Positions 40,023 through 52,581 are shown, counted from the stretch's first letter. The stretch: DNA of 64,000 nucleotides from Mycoplasma haemocanis str. Illinois (GCF_000238995.1 NC_016638.1:620001-684000), one strand, 5' to 3'. Notes: generated by a model not told the origin, from the letters alone. Numbers and translations are program-made.

Positions 40023-41312
40023 TTATCTCCTTTCTGCTAGATAATAATACAAAGTTCTAACCATAGGTGCATAAGAAACAGATGTACTATCGGAATAAGC
40101 TATATTTGCGATATCTAGATGAACATAAGGGAGACCTAACACAAATTCCTTTAGGAAACACGCAGCTCTAGAAGAACCCCCCGCACCAGTTCTTGCTGAA
40201 TTCTTAAGATCAGCCACTCTTGACTTCTTAAGGGCTCTAAGATAGTAATCATCCAAAGGCATCCTCCATATTCACTCTCCGGCAGCTATAGAAGAATCAT
40301 GAAGACTTCTCCATGACTCCTCAGAAGTGGCCCAAGCTCCACCATACTTATTTCCCAAGGCATATCCTATAGCTCCCGTAAGAGTAGCTATGGAAATTAT
40401 CTCCGTAGGAGAGTATTCCATTGCGGCATAAGACAAAGCATCGGCCAATACCAAACGACCTTCAGCATCAGTATTATCTATCTCCACACTCTTTCCGGAG
40501 TAGGAGATAATAACATCATCAGGCCTATAGGCATTCGAGGAGACACAGTTCTCGGCTAAAGGAAGAAACACTCTCAGATTCTCAGACACTTCATTCTTGG
40601 CCATAGCATACACAACAGCCAAAGAGCTGGCGGCCCCAGACATATCAAATTTCATGTTTGACATATGGGAACCCGGCTTCAAATTAAGCCCCCCAGTGTC
40701 ATAAGAAATACCTTTACCAACAAGTGCCTTACTCTTCTCGTTAGGATTAGGAAGGTACTCTATAACCATTAGGTATGGAGGATTCTCAGAAGCCTTTCCC
40801 ACTTCATTAATCAAATTCAACTTCTTCTCTAGAAGAGCCTTCTGATCAAATACATGAACACTTACATTCTTCAATCCAGAAAGCATCTCCTTAGCTCTCT
40901 CCACAAACTTTTTAGGATATAGAAGGTTAGGAGGACATTCTTGCAATTGTCTAGCTTTAAGAATGGCATCCACCAAATTCTCAACAGTCTTGGATATGGA
41001 GCCTTCAAAGGATCACTTATGCGACGGTTTCTGCTCCTTCTTGCTGCTGAAAGGTACAGAAGAATAATGGGAATATACGGTGTAAAGAACTAACTCCAAA
41101 CTCTGAGGAGTTATATTCTTAAATTCCAAATCAAGAAAGCTCTGAAAATCAAAGGAAAGCTCATCGTACTTCTCTAACGATTCCAGAAGAAAGGTATACA
41201 ACTGTGGAGGAGTTATATTCTTAACATCAAGATCACACCTAACCTCCATCTCCTTATATAGAGGTTTTATCTTGTTAGCAGAAGCCGCTTTAGCTCAAAG
41301 TCGAAAAGACAT
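40023..41312 (-). CDS. pepA: Leucyl aminopeptidase (M17 family)
   Basis: 429 aa. The catalytic domain carries [15 protein letters not shown] (metal-binding Lys ~200, Asp ~205), the M17 signature NTDAEGR (~280-286) followed by LVLADAL, and [18 protein letters not shown] near the C-terminus. The N-terminal domain is poorly conserved, as is usual. Cytoplasmic, divalent-metal-dependent peptidase releasing N-terminal amino acids, important in an organism that lives on host peptides. Its ATG overlaps the stop of the upstream permease (TAATG), which may import amino acids. Confidence 0.93.
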
Positions 41313-42769
41313 TATTTAAAGGTGATAATGCTACCCCTGTATTTGTCGTAAGAGTATAAAGTATAGCTTCTTTTTTGTAGGAATTTACGATTAAGAAATT
41401 CCTTAAATTGGGGAGCTAAAGATCCCAATATGAATATACACATGATGAATAGCTTTAATCCATTACTAAATTTATCGGCTCCCTCATATCCAAATGCTCC
41501 ACTTACATAAGTAATGAATAGATAGCTTAGAGCTATCACAATTATCACTCCAGAAAAGATAGCACAATACTTAAATAGGATACTGGTCTTAGACTGCTTA
41601 ACCAAGTTTCCTATTATTATGCAGGCAAGAATTCCAAATATAAATGAGGATATTATGTCTGCCAAAGCATCCAAAACATCCTCCATCCCCTTTCCATTGA
41701 ACTTCTTGGATAGACTGGCCATAATTCCTACCACTAAGAATCAGAATATGGTGTGCATCATAAGGTAAATTCAATGTATGAATCTATGCTCAAATTCAGG
41801 GTTAGAAGGCTTACCCTTATAGAAGCACAAAGATCTCAATCTTTTGATATCTTGGAAGTCATACATGTTATCCATGGCCGTAAGTTGGGAAATATTACTT
41901 AATGACATGGAGTTTAAGGTCATGAAAGCCGCTAAGCTAATAAGAATTTCAAAGAATTCAAGGAGGTACGGATGCCCTTTGAAGGCGACAAAATTCCTAT
42001 ATTCTGCATTCCCAGGACTGCCTACACTAAAACCTATGATCACATATAGGTATAGAAAAGTAACTATGGCAAAGGAAATGCACAAGCTTCTAACCAATTG
42101 CTTTGAAGATTGAATTTTGTCCTTAAGAGAGGCGAGATTGTAGAAACCATCGAATATAAATAAAAGCGATGGAAGGCCGGAAATCATAATCATCCACTTT
42201 CCGGCTCCATCTAACCCTGTAGGCTTCTCAAAGGTGGAAGAGCTTTCTCCTGGTCATATTATTCCCATAATAGGAAGAGCTATTAAGGGAATAAGCACTA
42301 AAGTTCATAGAGTTAACTGCACCCTATAAGCGGTTTTAAATGAAACCAAATTCATGAACATGACTGTGATGGTGATAAGGAGGGAGAACATGATGAGAAG
42401 TGGTGTACTCATTTTCTCATCACCCTTTAAAGAGAGAACTCCATATACAGAGAACAGAACTAGGCTTAGAGGGTGATAAAAGTACCTTATGAAGTTTATG
42501 AAAGCAGTATTTAAGCGGGGAGAACAATTCACTTTTGATCATTCCATAAATCCTCCATTCCCAGACTGTGACGGAATTATCTTTACGAGAACGTAGGAGA
42601 AAGCCAGAATGCTAAAAAGGAATATGCAAAAGAGAGTTACTAGAGATGGAAGGTAGTTGTGGGAGAGTTTATTCAAGGCGGAAGTTTTCATGAAAATCCC
42701 AGCTCCAATCATGGAACTAACGGATATGAAAACTGCAGAAGATGAAGAAAGAGTACTCTTAGAAGCCAT
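41312..42769 (-). CDS. APC-superfamily amino acid permease-like protein (485 aa)
   Basis: N-terminal FISVSSMIGAGIFMKTSAL is the helix-1 motif of APC transporters (GxGIF). About 12 hydrophobic segments follow (for example LVTLFCIFLFSILAFSYVL, FGILACIIIGNLV), with the conserved helix-6-like GLPSLLFIFDGFYN. Likely imports an amino acid; substrate unknown. Starts two bases after pstB and is coupled to pepA downstream. Several TGA-Trp codons inside membrane segments. Confidence 0.85.
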
Positions 42770-43594
42770 TTAGTAAATTCCCGAAATAAAGTCTCTAGTC
42801 TCTTTTTTGGCGGGTTTAGTAAATATATCCCTAGTATTACCGTGCTCCATCACCTTACCATCTTTTATAAAGATGGTATAGTCGCTAACTCTTCTTACTT
42901 GTGAAAGGGAGTGAGACACAAGAATGATAGTGGAATGATTAGTTTTAGAGATTCTAAGTATTAGCTCTTCTATCTTATTACTAGATTTCAAATCTAGGGC
43001 CGAAGTTGGTTCATCCATGAGAAGTACTTTGGGTTGCAAAGCTATTGCTCTAGCTATACAAAGCCTCTGCTGCTGTCCTAAGGACAAGACATTCTCCGGA
43101 CGTACATTAAGCCTATCCTTCACTTCATCCCAGAGATAAGCTTCTTTCAAAGAAGACTCCAAAATCTCCTCCAAAAGTTCATGAGCTAGAACTCCATGCA
43201 TTTTAAGCGCAAAGAGTATATTTTCCCGTATTGACATGGGAAACATGACTGGCTTCTGAAGTACAGTTCCTATCTGAGTTCTGAGATATTCCGGAGGATA
43301 GTCTTTATCTAGGATATCCATATTGCCATAATAAATAGAACCTTTGCAGTCAAAATCTCCACTCTCCATATTACTCTTATTAATAGCCCTCAACAGAGAG
43401 GACTTACCCGATCCTGACGGCCCTATTATGGCCACCACAGAACAAGATGGTATCCTGATATTAACGTCTTTTAAAATGCATCTCTTATCCCTCTTCGAAA
43501 ATATGCTTAAATCCTTAACTTCTATAACGTAAGGATTCTCATCAGAAGGAGCTTGAATATCAAGTTGTTTTTTCTTGCTGAAAAAACCAAACAC
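42770..43594 (-). CDS. pstB: Phosphate ABC transporter ATP-binding protein
   Basis: 274 aa, GTG start. Walker A GPSGSGKSS (58-66), LSLGQQQRL signature (170-178; family consensus LSGGQQQRL, so one Gly is Leu-flanked but the motif is intact), Walker B VLLMDEPTSALD (~190-201). Content of the region between (VLQKPVMFPMSIRENI) is typical of PstB. Powers the fused permease encoded directly upstream. Inner face of the membrane. Confidence 0.93.
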   Translation of the reverse strand: MFGFFSKKKQLDIQAPSDENPYVIEVKDLSIFSKRDKRCILKDVNIRIPSCSVVAIIGPSGSGKSSLLRAINKSNMESGDFDCKGSIYYGNMDILDKDYPPEYLRTQIGTVLQKPVMFPMSIRENILFALKMHGVLAHELLEEILESSLKEAYLWDEVKDRLNVRPENVLSLGQQQRLCIARAIALQPKVLLMDEPTSALDLKSSNKIEELILRISKTNHSTIILVSHSLSQVRRVSDYTIFIKDGKVMEHGNTRDIFTKPAKKETRDFISGIY

Positions 43595-43596
43595 CC

Positions 43597-45597
43597 CTAT
43601 AAAAATCTATTTATTAAATAGCAATACATGCGTTTCATATGGTATCATCCCAATTTTCAATAATAAAAGAATAAACATCCATAATAGCGTATCCATATAT
43701 CTAAAGGATAGCTGAATAATTTCATCAGATAGGGAATAATATACCTTCCCATGAGAATTATCATCATGAGGGCCACTAGACAGCAAAAACTTGCCTCCGC
43801 CATGAGATTCTCTCCTTTAGAAATATTATTTTCGTATATCTGGGCATATATACGAGTAGTTAAGGTCTGACCTGGATAGAAAAGTAGGGTAGTGTATATG
43901 GAATTCATTCCCGAAGTCAAATAAAGGGGGGCAGTCTCCCCCATGATCTTTCCAATGGATAGTAATATTGAGAAGATCAAATTAACGGTAGCTATTGGAA
44001 GAATAATCTTTACCAAAGTTTGATATTTATCCATGCCAAGGAGGTAGGAAGATTCCCTGTACTTATAAGATACACTAGAGATATTTGTATAAAAGAGTTG
44101 AGTCATATAGGGAAGTATAAGAAGGGAAATAGTTAGTACTCCAGCCAGAATAGATCTTCCACTTGCCCCATTACTAGTTAATTCCAATTGATATATAAAG
44201 AAAGATAGTCCAAAGATACCGAATATTATGGAGGGGGTTGCTGAAGCGGCATTTATTAAGTAAAGAGTATATTTCTTAATTCTGCTATCTCGAGAATACT
44301 CACTTAGATGTACTGCAATAGCTAGAGATATTGGTACAGTTATGAATATGGACAGAACAACAATGAAAAAGGTGTTAATAATAGCTCGACCTAAGGAATC
44401 AGTTCCGAAGTCGGGAGTGAAATTATCCCACTGAGATATGGATGTTAAACCATCTATCAATATGGATAGAATAAGGGAAGTTGCAAATAAAAAGAGTATT
44501 CCAATGCATACCCACTCTAGGAACTTATATACTGATTCCCTTAAATGCCTTCAGAAGTAATGTCGTTGACTGAGATATATATATTCATTTAAAGATATAA
44601 GTCCGTTTCTCAAGTCTATAGACTTTGGGAATCCTAACCTAAGCAGTCATAACTTTATCCTACTGGAGAGTTTAGAGGAAGAGATACTTACGGTAGGTTC
44701 CCTCTTCATGCACTGATAGCATAAAGCATTTATAACTAAAGAAGTGACCAACAGAAGACCCCCAAATAGGAACATCAAATTTTTAATGCTTTCACTGCTT
44801 CCATCTGAAAAGAAGTTCTCGGAGATTAGAGGAGCTATTGGATTTAATGAAGAGTTTAAAAACCCCCTCATATTGTCTTCATATGCTGCAGAATAATTGG
44901 AAGATGACAATATCATGGAAAGCATTACACTCTCCGAAAGGGCTCGGCTAGAAATGATTGTGATAGATACTCACACAGTTCTTCGAATTCTAGGGAGTAA
45001 AGTCTTATATATGGACTCTCTTCTAGAGATCCCCAGTACCTGAGCAGAATTCAAATAAACCTTCTGATTTTCTAAAGCTGCATTGAAAAGAGATATTACT
45101 AACGGTAGTATCATCAATACTAGAGCTATAGAGGCGGTAATGAGATTCAGCTGAGTATCAAAGAATGGAAGAGTTTTAAATATCGGAGGAAAGTAAGTCT
45201 TTACAAAGACCCCCAGTACCACCGAAGGAATATTGGCTAGTAGAAGTACTACTGTGTTTATAAATCTGCTATTTCCTTCAGATAAATGAAATGTGATAAA
45301 GACAGAGCATCTAATAGCTATGGGGATAGTTAATAGTACTGCTATTAATACTAGGAATAAAGTTACTCCAAATGGAGCTCAGAAAGAGGCTCCTGATTCA
45401 CTTAATTTAAATTCCCGACTTAAGAATATGCTCTGGAAACTATAGCTGTAGAAGGATTTTAGGCCCTCGAAAAAAATGTAAAAGAAGAATCCGCTAAAGG
45501 AAAGCCACAAAAAATAAGTGGCTAATTTAGTTAAAGCTTTAGCTAATTGGTCGTTCCGGGGGGAACTCCTTACAGCAATATAAGACTGTATATCCAA
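43597..45597 (-). CDS. pstA: Fused phosphate ABC transporter permease PstC-PstA (666 aa)
   Basis: One continuous frame with two ABC permease domains. N-terminal half (to ~330): helices and an EAA-like loop LGISRRESIYKTLLPRIR. C-terminal half (from ~380): LSIFITVPISLAIAVHLSEY, INAASATPSIIFGIFGL, SYLLGMDKYQTLVKIILP, IGKIMGETAPLYLTSG, typical of PstA. Fusion of PstC and PstA is known in other mycoplasmas. TTG start at 45597, immediately after the stop of the upstream gene; many TGA-Trp codons. Mediates inorganic phosphate import with PstB. Confidence 0.88.
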
Positions 45598-47007
45598 TTA
45601 GATAAATAGGAGATTTATATGGTAGGTAAAGAGAAGAAGGAAACTAACTCCCAATACTAACCAAGCCCAGAATCAAAAACTTCATGGAGCTAATGCTCCA
45701 AGAATGCAAGATACTGAAATAATTAGGAAGAAGGATAGGGCTGTAAATAACCATTTAAATAACTCCGAAGATACAATTCTCAGAAAGATATCCAAAGGTT
45801 TATTTCCAGTAACAAGATGGCTCCTAATGTACTTATTCATCTTTGCCTCCCTTACAGAGGCGAAGATGGTGGCCAGTTGAATATCCTTACGAAAATCTCT
45901 AATAATGTACTTATTTCTATGCCTAGAAAAGGAAACTCAAGTAACTTTTTGACCCGCCAATAATTCCTTCCAAGAGGCGGGAGTAGTTGCCCTATTAAAG
46001 GCATTTCTAGCTAATACTCACAGGCCAAATATCCCCCCCGTAAGTACATTAAGAAGCCTTATAGTTCATTTCTTAGTCTCATAATCTCTGAATGCATAAG
46101 TCCTATATAGATCTGATTTAGCACTCTTCCTATCATCAAAGGATATTAAACTCCTTATTCCTTCAGAATAATCAAAGTCTTCTTCTATAACATTATCTAC
46201 TAGTGAGGCCAGATGTTCATTAAACTCCTCCATATTAATGAATTCCTTCTGATCGTGAACATCCTTCCATTGAAACTCCCCATCCTTCTTATGAAGATAT
46301 ATATAAATCGGGAATATTCCTAAAGTTAGTACCGACAGAGAGAGATAGCTAAAACAAAATATGAAGAGAACAAAGTAGTCGTACCTTCGGCTACTTATGT
46401 GGCTCTCGGGATTATCTCGTAAAGATATATGAACCTTATTTCCTAATGCCAAGTCATTAAATTCATCCGCCTTAAGGGACCTAAACTTCTTATTTAAATT
46501 ATCTCTGATCTTTTTTTCTTCTGCCAAAAAAGCTTTCATTTGCTCTTCTCTAAAATCCCTAATGGGGAGCATAGCTAAGAATTTAAGTTTATATATTTGA
46601 CGTTCCAGGAGAGCTGAAAATCAAGCTACAGGAGCACTTACTCTTACCTTCAATCGTAATCATCATCTCGCGGTCTTCTTTTGAACTTGACCAGATAAAA
46701 AAACGTTTCCCTCTAGAATCTGAGCAAATCTTTTATTAAATTTATTATTCTCAACCCAATATGGAAATTCATGGGGCTCCGGTGTGTAAGTATACTTCTC
46801 CCTACTATTAAAAGGGTTCTTAGTATGTTGCTCTAAACAGAATAAATAATATAGATAGTAGAATCCTAAAGTACAGACGCTCAGCCCGATAATTACAGGT
46901 TTAGATGTTAAGAATAAACTTCACTTTTCATATTTACTAATAGGAGCCTGAGTAGGCTCTAATACTGTTCCAAACGGAGGAATCCTGGGTTTCTCCGCGT
47001 CACTCAT
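45598..47007 (-). CDS. Multi-pass membrane protein, unknown function (469 aa)
   Basis: MSDAEKPRIPPFGTVLEP begins a cytosolic N-terminus, with hydrophobic segments near 35-58 (PVIIGLSVCTLGFYYLYYLF), near 210 (YFVLFIFCFSYLSLSVLTLG), and three or four at the C-terminal end (WLFTALSFFLIISVSCILG). Between them is a charged region (VIEEDFDYSEGIRSLISFDD). It directly precedes the PstC-PstA gene without any gap. I do not recognise a family. No lipobox or PstS-like fold is evident. Confidence 0.8.
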
Positions 47008-47025
47008 TAATCTAATCTTGCCACC

Positions 47026-48489
47026 CTAAAGGGTTTCATCATTGTTAACTGGTTCTTCAGTGGAGGGTAAAGACTTTTCTTTCTCCTTAAAAACAGAATT
47101 CATGTTATCCAATAACTGTACTCCTCCATCTACAGATTTTCATGTGGAATCCTTAGCCGCTTTTAGGTAATTTTTCAAACGCCTATGATAATTAGTCGTC
47201 TTGGTTAATGTCACCTCTAGTTTTGATACAATGTTGTCCAAATCATTAAAGGATTCTCTAAATTGTTGCAAATTACCAATTAAGTCCTTCATAACCCCTT
47301 CAAACAACTCTTTATTTTTAGAATTCAACAATAATTGAAATCCAGTAGACTTCGCTATTTTGAAGCAAGATCGCACATTTAAGGTTAGAAATATAAAGCT
47401 CTTCAAAAAGTTAGGGCAGATAACGTAGAATATGGGATCTGTAGATCTTGGAAGCTCTCCAAAAATAGGCTCCCATCTAGTTTCATCTATAAGCAAATAT
47501 CCTTCTTTCTTATTATCAAAATTCAATGTAGTAACAATAACTGCAAATTTAGCTCCTTTACCTCTTGCGTATTCTAGAGCCTGTTTATAAAAAGACTTAG
47601 GGATATTTTTTTCAGATGGAGACAGAGTGTTTTTACACTCTAAAACCATTTTAAATTCCTCATCGGACGCATTAGGAGAAAGGAAAGAAAGTAAAAAATC
47701 CATTCTTACAGGCTTCCCTGTGGAGGTTGAAATAGAATGTTCTCTTTGTACCTTCAATTGGCCCAAACAACCACGACTAATAGTATCTAATTCAGCACCT
47801 ACCCAATCTTCTAACGCATCTCCAGCACTATTAACATTCAAACCAACTCCGTGAATTCTTGCAATCTCTTCCTCCTCTCTTTTCTTATCTTCCTGAATCT
47901 TAGATAGAGTTCTTCCATCATGCAACTCTTGCCATGAGGATATCTCCTGGCTCAAATCCTCCTTTTCTTTCGTTAAAGTCTCATTAAGTGACTGTAATTT
48001 AATGACATTCTCATTAGATGCCTTAAGCTTACTTTCAAAATCATCACGAACAGAAGTAATCTCTTGGATTTTTAAATTCCAGAAATCTCGCTGATTAGAC
48101 AAAGTAATCTTCTCCTCCCTAAGTTTCTCCAGAGTTTCATCCTTACTACGAACCAAATTTTCTTTCTCATATAATTGCTCTTTTAATTCTTCTATCCTAC
48201 GAATCCTTCCTTCATCATCCGATCTTACTCGCTCAAGCAACTCATCTTGTTTCGTAAGTAGTTCATTCCTACTGCGTTCCAAATCAGAACACTCTCTCCT
48301 AAGGCCCTCTAATTCCTCTAACTTGCTCTGAATTTGGGGAATAAAACCTCATTTATCCACTAATGTCTGCAAAGGTTCTAAGTCGTTTAACCTAAGCCTA
48401 TTAACTTCCTCTTTAATCCTCAAAAGCTTGTACAGTCCCCAAACTCCCAAAGTTATTAAAGATAAGAAACAATCCTTTACTTTAACCAT
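47026..48489 (-). CDS. Coiled-coil protein with DUF2130/RmuC-like nuclease domain (487 aa)
   Basis: A short hydrophobic N-terminus (CFLSLITLGVWGLYKLL) is followed by a long coiled coil to ~200 (heptad-rich, many Glu/Lys). The C-terminal domain shows ALEDWVGAELD, VRMDFLLSF, FKMVLECKNTL and KGAKFAVIVTTLNF, i.e. Asp...Glu-x-Lys spacing like PD-(D/E)XK nucleases (DUF2130, RmuC). By analogy it may act on DNA at the membrane. Family placement is inference from motifs; the match is partial. Overlaps the downstream part of the coiled-coil gene by TAATG. Confidence 0.75.
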
Positions 48490-48902
48490 TAAACCACATG
48501 TATATCTCCCTCTGCTTTCTTAAGCTGCTCCTTCAAAGATTTATTCTCATTTGTAAGCTTCCTTATTGTCTTCTTGAAGCTGTCAATTTCCAATACATTC
48601 CTACTTAGCTTCTCAGATTTATGAATCTTCTCAATGATGCTGGAGAAAGAGCCATAGTCTATCAACTTCTTCATCTCTTCAAAACCTCCCAAAAAATCTA
48701 TTAAATCTAGCTTACTCTTAACTTCTTCAAATTGAGACTCTAATTCCTTATGACAAGTCTTTAACTCCTCAATTTCTCTTTGCTTTTCGCTAAGTTGAGT
48801 TTTAAATTCTGTAGTCTCAGCCTCCAACCTACCTCTATCTTCTAGGTAAGAAATAAATCCTTTTCAGAACCTAACAATGGATCCAAAAAATCTCCCGATC
48901 AA
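48489..48902 (-). CDS. Small coiled-coil protein (137 aa)
   Basis: Start taken as TTG at 48902 (LIGRFFGSIVRFWKGFISYLE); a TAG is in frame nine codons above. The rest is predicted coiled coil (KTQLSEKQREIEELKTC, SFKKTIRKLTNENKSLKEQL). An amphipathic or membrane-touching N-terminus plus coiled coil mirrors the arrangement of the nuclease-like protein downstream, with which it shares a TAATG overlap, so the two may interact. Confidence 0.72.
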
Positions 48903-48904
48903 AA

Positions 48905-48988
48905 CTAATCGTCTCCTTCGTCGTCGTCCCTATCCTTATCTAAAGCAAATTCGTAACGAAGAAGAAGCCACACGAGCATTTGTCGCAA
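48905..48988 (-). CDS. Possible tiny protein (24-27 aa)
   Basis: Between two well-supported genes lies a frame, starting at TTG 48988 or ATG 48979, that reads MLVWLLLRYEFALDKDRDDDEGDD and ends one codon before the next gene. Hydrophobic first half, acidic tail. It leaves only 1-2 bases on either side, which fits the dense operon, but no homolog is known to me. Confidence 0.3.
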   Translation of the reverse strand: MRQMLVWLLLRYEFALDKDRDDDEGDD

Positions 48989-48989
48989 C

Positions 48990-49370
48990 CTAGCTTTTCT
49001 TTCCCGTACTCGTCTTCTTTTTTTTCCCAAAGTCCAACGACTCAAGAATATCTATTAACTGCTTAAAATCGTCTATCGAGATTCCTATATCCTTGAAGGA
49101 ACGAAACATATTGGAAAGATTCTTCTCTACCTCTGCATACTTCTTAGAAGAATCGATCAACTTCTCGAAATAAAAAATAAGAAGATCGTCAAAAGTCTTA
49201 AGTTCGGGAAGAACTTTTGACTTAACCTTAAGAATTTTTAAACTTTCAAACTCCCTTTGTAAAGCAGTATAAACACTTGTAGAAATACGAACAGTAACTT
49301 CAACTGGCTCTCCCTCTTCTTCGTCCTTCTTCTTAACCTTTAAATCCTCTTTTTTCTCTTCGGAAGTCAT
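48990..49370 (-). CDS. Small charged protein, possible ribbon-helix-helix-like (126 aa)
   Basis: A Lys/Glu-rich N-terminus (EEKKEDLKVKKKDEEEG) is followed by PVEVTVRISTSVYTALQREF, a beta strand plus helix pattern seen in ribbon-helix-helix DNA-binding proteins, then helices (FDDLLIFYFEKLIDSSKKY) and a basic tail KKKKTSTGKKS. The protein at 58974-59363 has the same layout (IKLKVPESLYRALERQL). DNA binding is only suggested. 19 bp after the giant protein gene upstream. Confidence 0.78.
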   Translation of the reverse strand: MTSEEKKEDLKVKKKDEEEGEPVEVTVRISTSVYTALQREFESLKILKVKSKVLPELKTFDDLLIFYFEKLIDSSKKYAEVEKNLSNMFRSFKDIGISIDDFKQLIDILESLDFGKKKKTSTGKKS

Positions 49371-49389
49371 AGTTACTAAAGATTATAAA

Positions 49390-52300
49390 CTAGAAGACTA
49401 GATTCTTATCCAGATACTCTTGGTTAACAGCTTTGGATTTTAATGAATCTTGGTTAGCAAGAGAGAAAGCTGTTCTAAATAAAGTTCGAAATCCAATAAC
49501 TTTTACAAAATCATCAAAACCTTTCAACATATCATTTCTATTAACCTGAGTTACGTAGATAATCCACCCTTTATTGGAATCTTGAGAATCAGGTATAAAG
49601 TATCTTTGATTTTCATCAGTAGTAGATCCAGAACTTTTCACAAATCCAGAGAATCTAGAAATGGCTGCTGCATAAGCTCCTTTTTTATCTTTAAATATCT
49701 CTTTCACTTTAGACTTCATCTGATCTAGAGAGATATCTGCAACAGCATCTAAAGCAACTTTAGAGTCCTCTTCACTAATTCAGGAATTAAGAATATCTGA
49801 CTGGGCCGGAAAGAAGGAGTTTACGAATCACTTCAATCTATTCTTATGCTTAAAAGAATCAATAATACCATCTATATCTCCCCACCCCTCTGAAGAAAAT
49901 GCACCAAATGCAGTTCCTATAATGTGTTGAGAATCACCATCAAATAAATAACTTTTGTTGTCGGAAAAGCCATCCGCAAAGATAAGTTGCTTCAATTCCT
50001 TAGATAGTGAACCAAACATTGGAGAATTAAATCCATCAAATCCGTGAAACTCAGTGTATTCATCTTTTCCTGTGATAGCAAAGGCAGAAATCTTATCTGC
50101 ATAAAGGGGCATCTTATCTTCTAGTGATTTAGGTACAGATATAGAGGTGGAGGCAAACGGGCTGAAAATCTCATCTAGATTAGATGAACTGAAGTACATT
50201 TCAGGATTTTCAATCTCCTTTTTAGATTGCTTGGATTTCCCAATATCTGATGATTCATCTTTGGATTTGGATTTGGATCAACTAGATTTCTCTACTCTTT
50301 CCTTCCAAACTAAAGCTCCATATCTATTATTAGGAATGTGAGAAACTAAAAAGGATCTCAGATTATTAAAGTTCTCATTTACTAACCAATAGATGGAGTA
50401 TAGAAAATGAATGTATTGGGTGCTTTCCTTAGAGCTAACTTCATAACCGTGACTATTGAAAAAATAATTCTTCAATAGTCAGTAGTTAATTAACTTCTGT
50501 CTATATTGATTCCTATTGTCATTTACTTTAGTACAACTGTTAATCTCCTCTTTAAAAGTACCTTTGTCATTCTTTAACTTTCGTGCACAAAACTTAGATT
50601 GAGATGCATCAAATTCCTTTTCGTATTTATAACCCCCGTAATTAAGCCTATCTTCGGGAACCTCCTTTTGATAGCTATTACCATAGAAAACATCGATCAC
50701 TGATTCCCTTATTGAATCTTGAATTCCTGATTTATCCATATTTTGTAATCCTACATGTCTAAGTAATCTCTTAGAGAAGCCATCTAAATCATTCTTAAAC
50801 CAATTAAAATCAAGAGCATTTAGAATGGCTATATTCTTAATAGTATCCCGAAATAGTTTCTCATCTTGCTTAAAGTCAAAGAACACATTATCTAATACAT
50901 AATCATTAAAGAAGATGCCATCTCCCAGAATGGCGTTACTTACCTTAGAGGCGTTAATTAATTCAAATATAGATTTTCTAAGCTTCAAAGATCTCTCATA
51001 AAGTTCATCTTTCTTATTTCATCCGGAGAATAAATGCTTGGTTAGCTCTGGATAATTACCATCATTATTTTCCTTAATGGCATCAAGTCATTTGGATTCC
51101 GAAAGAGCAGTATTACTATCAAAATTCCTTTTGAAAAGAATTGGGGTAACTAACCCGTGATTCTTTTTGGGAACCATCGAGCCAGAAGAGCTTTCTCACT
51201 CTACATTAATATTCTCCTTAAAGACGCTAGAAAAACTTGAAAGCATCTTCCACATCTCACCATTCTTCCTTAATTGCTCAGAAAAATTAGTAGCATCTCT
51301 AAGCATTACAGAAAATCTATCGCTTAGAGGGCTACCAAATAAGGCAGTATTTCTATTACTTAAAAAACTTGCAATGATCTCTCCAGATCTACTCTTGAAG
51401 AACTTCTTTAACTCTTCGGTTAACTTAACTTGGGTGAACTTATCCGTATTCTTAAGAAGAGTAGTCTTGACATCTGCATACTGCTTATTCTTATAGAAGA
51501 AAGAAAAGCCCGAATTATTTCTAGAATATGTTCCTGTTCCGTCCTTAACCTGTAAATCTTTATGGGAAACTATGCTTTTATTGCTTTTCAAAGAGGAAGA
51601 GGAAGAGGAAGAGGAATTAAATATTTCTGAATTTATAGGAAAGTTGTCGGAGGAGGAGGAGGAGGAGGACATAAACAAACCAGGTGTTCCTTCGCTGCCG
51701 CTGCTATCACTCTGACCATTCTTACTTTGACCATTAGATTGGTGTAGGATAGCCGAAAGTTTATATCCATCCTTAAGCTCCGACAACTCGGAAATAGTTC
51801 AAAGTTTGTAATCGGAGTCGGAGCAAGGTCCACTGTTTAACTTGCTTTTAAATGTAGAAAATCCACTACTGTCACTAATGTCTGGAAAATTAAAGTTACT
51901 GCTCTGAGGACCATCCTTTCCTTCTATAGAACTATACAATGTATTAGAGAAGGCAGTAGAATAAGCTCAATCCTTAGTGCATAGAAGAACAGGTTTCTCT
52001 ACAAACAGCCATTTCTCATATAGAAACTTCTGGAATTCAACTACTCTAGCCTCGTATCCTTCTTCGCCCTTAAACTCTGCCCCACTTATATGAAGAGTAT
52101 TCAAGAATACTTCTTGAAAGCTCTTTTCTAATACGTCTTTGGAAGAAGAAATTATATGGTTAACAAGAGACCAATTCTTAGGAGAGGGTTTATCAGACTT
52201 TTTATATTCTTCCTTCCTATTAAGAAGTTCACTGTAAATGGATCTTTTTTGAATTGCATATTTATTAGAGTTTTCTGATAACAAAAAGTTGTCGGCTCAT

Positions 52301-52581
52301 TGGAATAGAACCCAATCATAGAAGTTATTGTAAAGCTTCTTGGTAAAGGTATCTAAATTGCTAGCAAATAGAGAATAAGCAAATGGATTACTAGATTGAG
52401 AAGCATATGGATCTAATCCAGAACTGAAACTTACCTTATTTAAAGATTCTGTAGCTTTCCGTATATCTTCTAGTACTATTTCATCGAGCTCCAATCCAGA
52501 TCCCCCATCAGAGTTATAAAAAAACCAATAACCTCCCGACGTTAACCCGGAAAGGAAAAATATCCTCTTAGTAAAAAGCAT
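49390..52581 (-). CDS. Giant hemoplasma protein 1 (1063 aa)
   Basis: One frame across many TGA-Trp codons. Hydrophobic N-terminus RIFFLSGLTSGGYWFF, then long hydrophilic sequence with Ser-rich stretches (~295-330) and recurring elements KKNHGLVTPILF and GALVWKERVEKSSW. The C-terminus has GWIIYVTQVNRNDMLKGFDDF. Two similar-size proteins (52586 and 59712) share short motifs. It resembles, in size and layout, large mycoplasma surface proteins of unknown function; no domain is named with certainty. Likely exported and membrane-anchored at the N-terminus. Confidence 0.85.
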
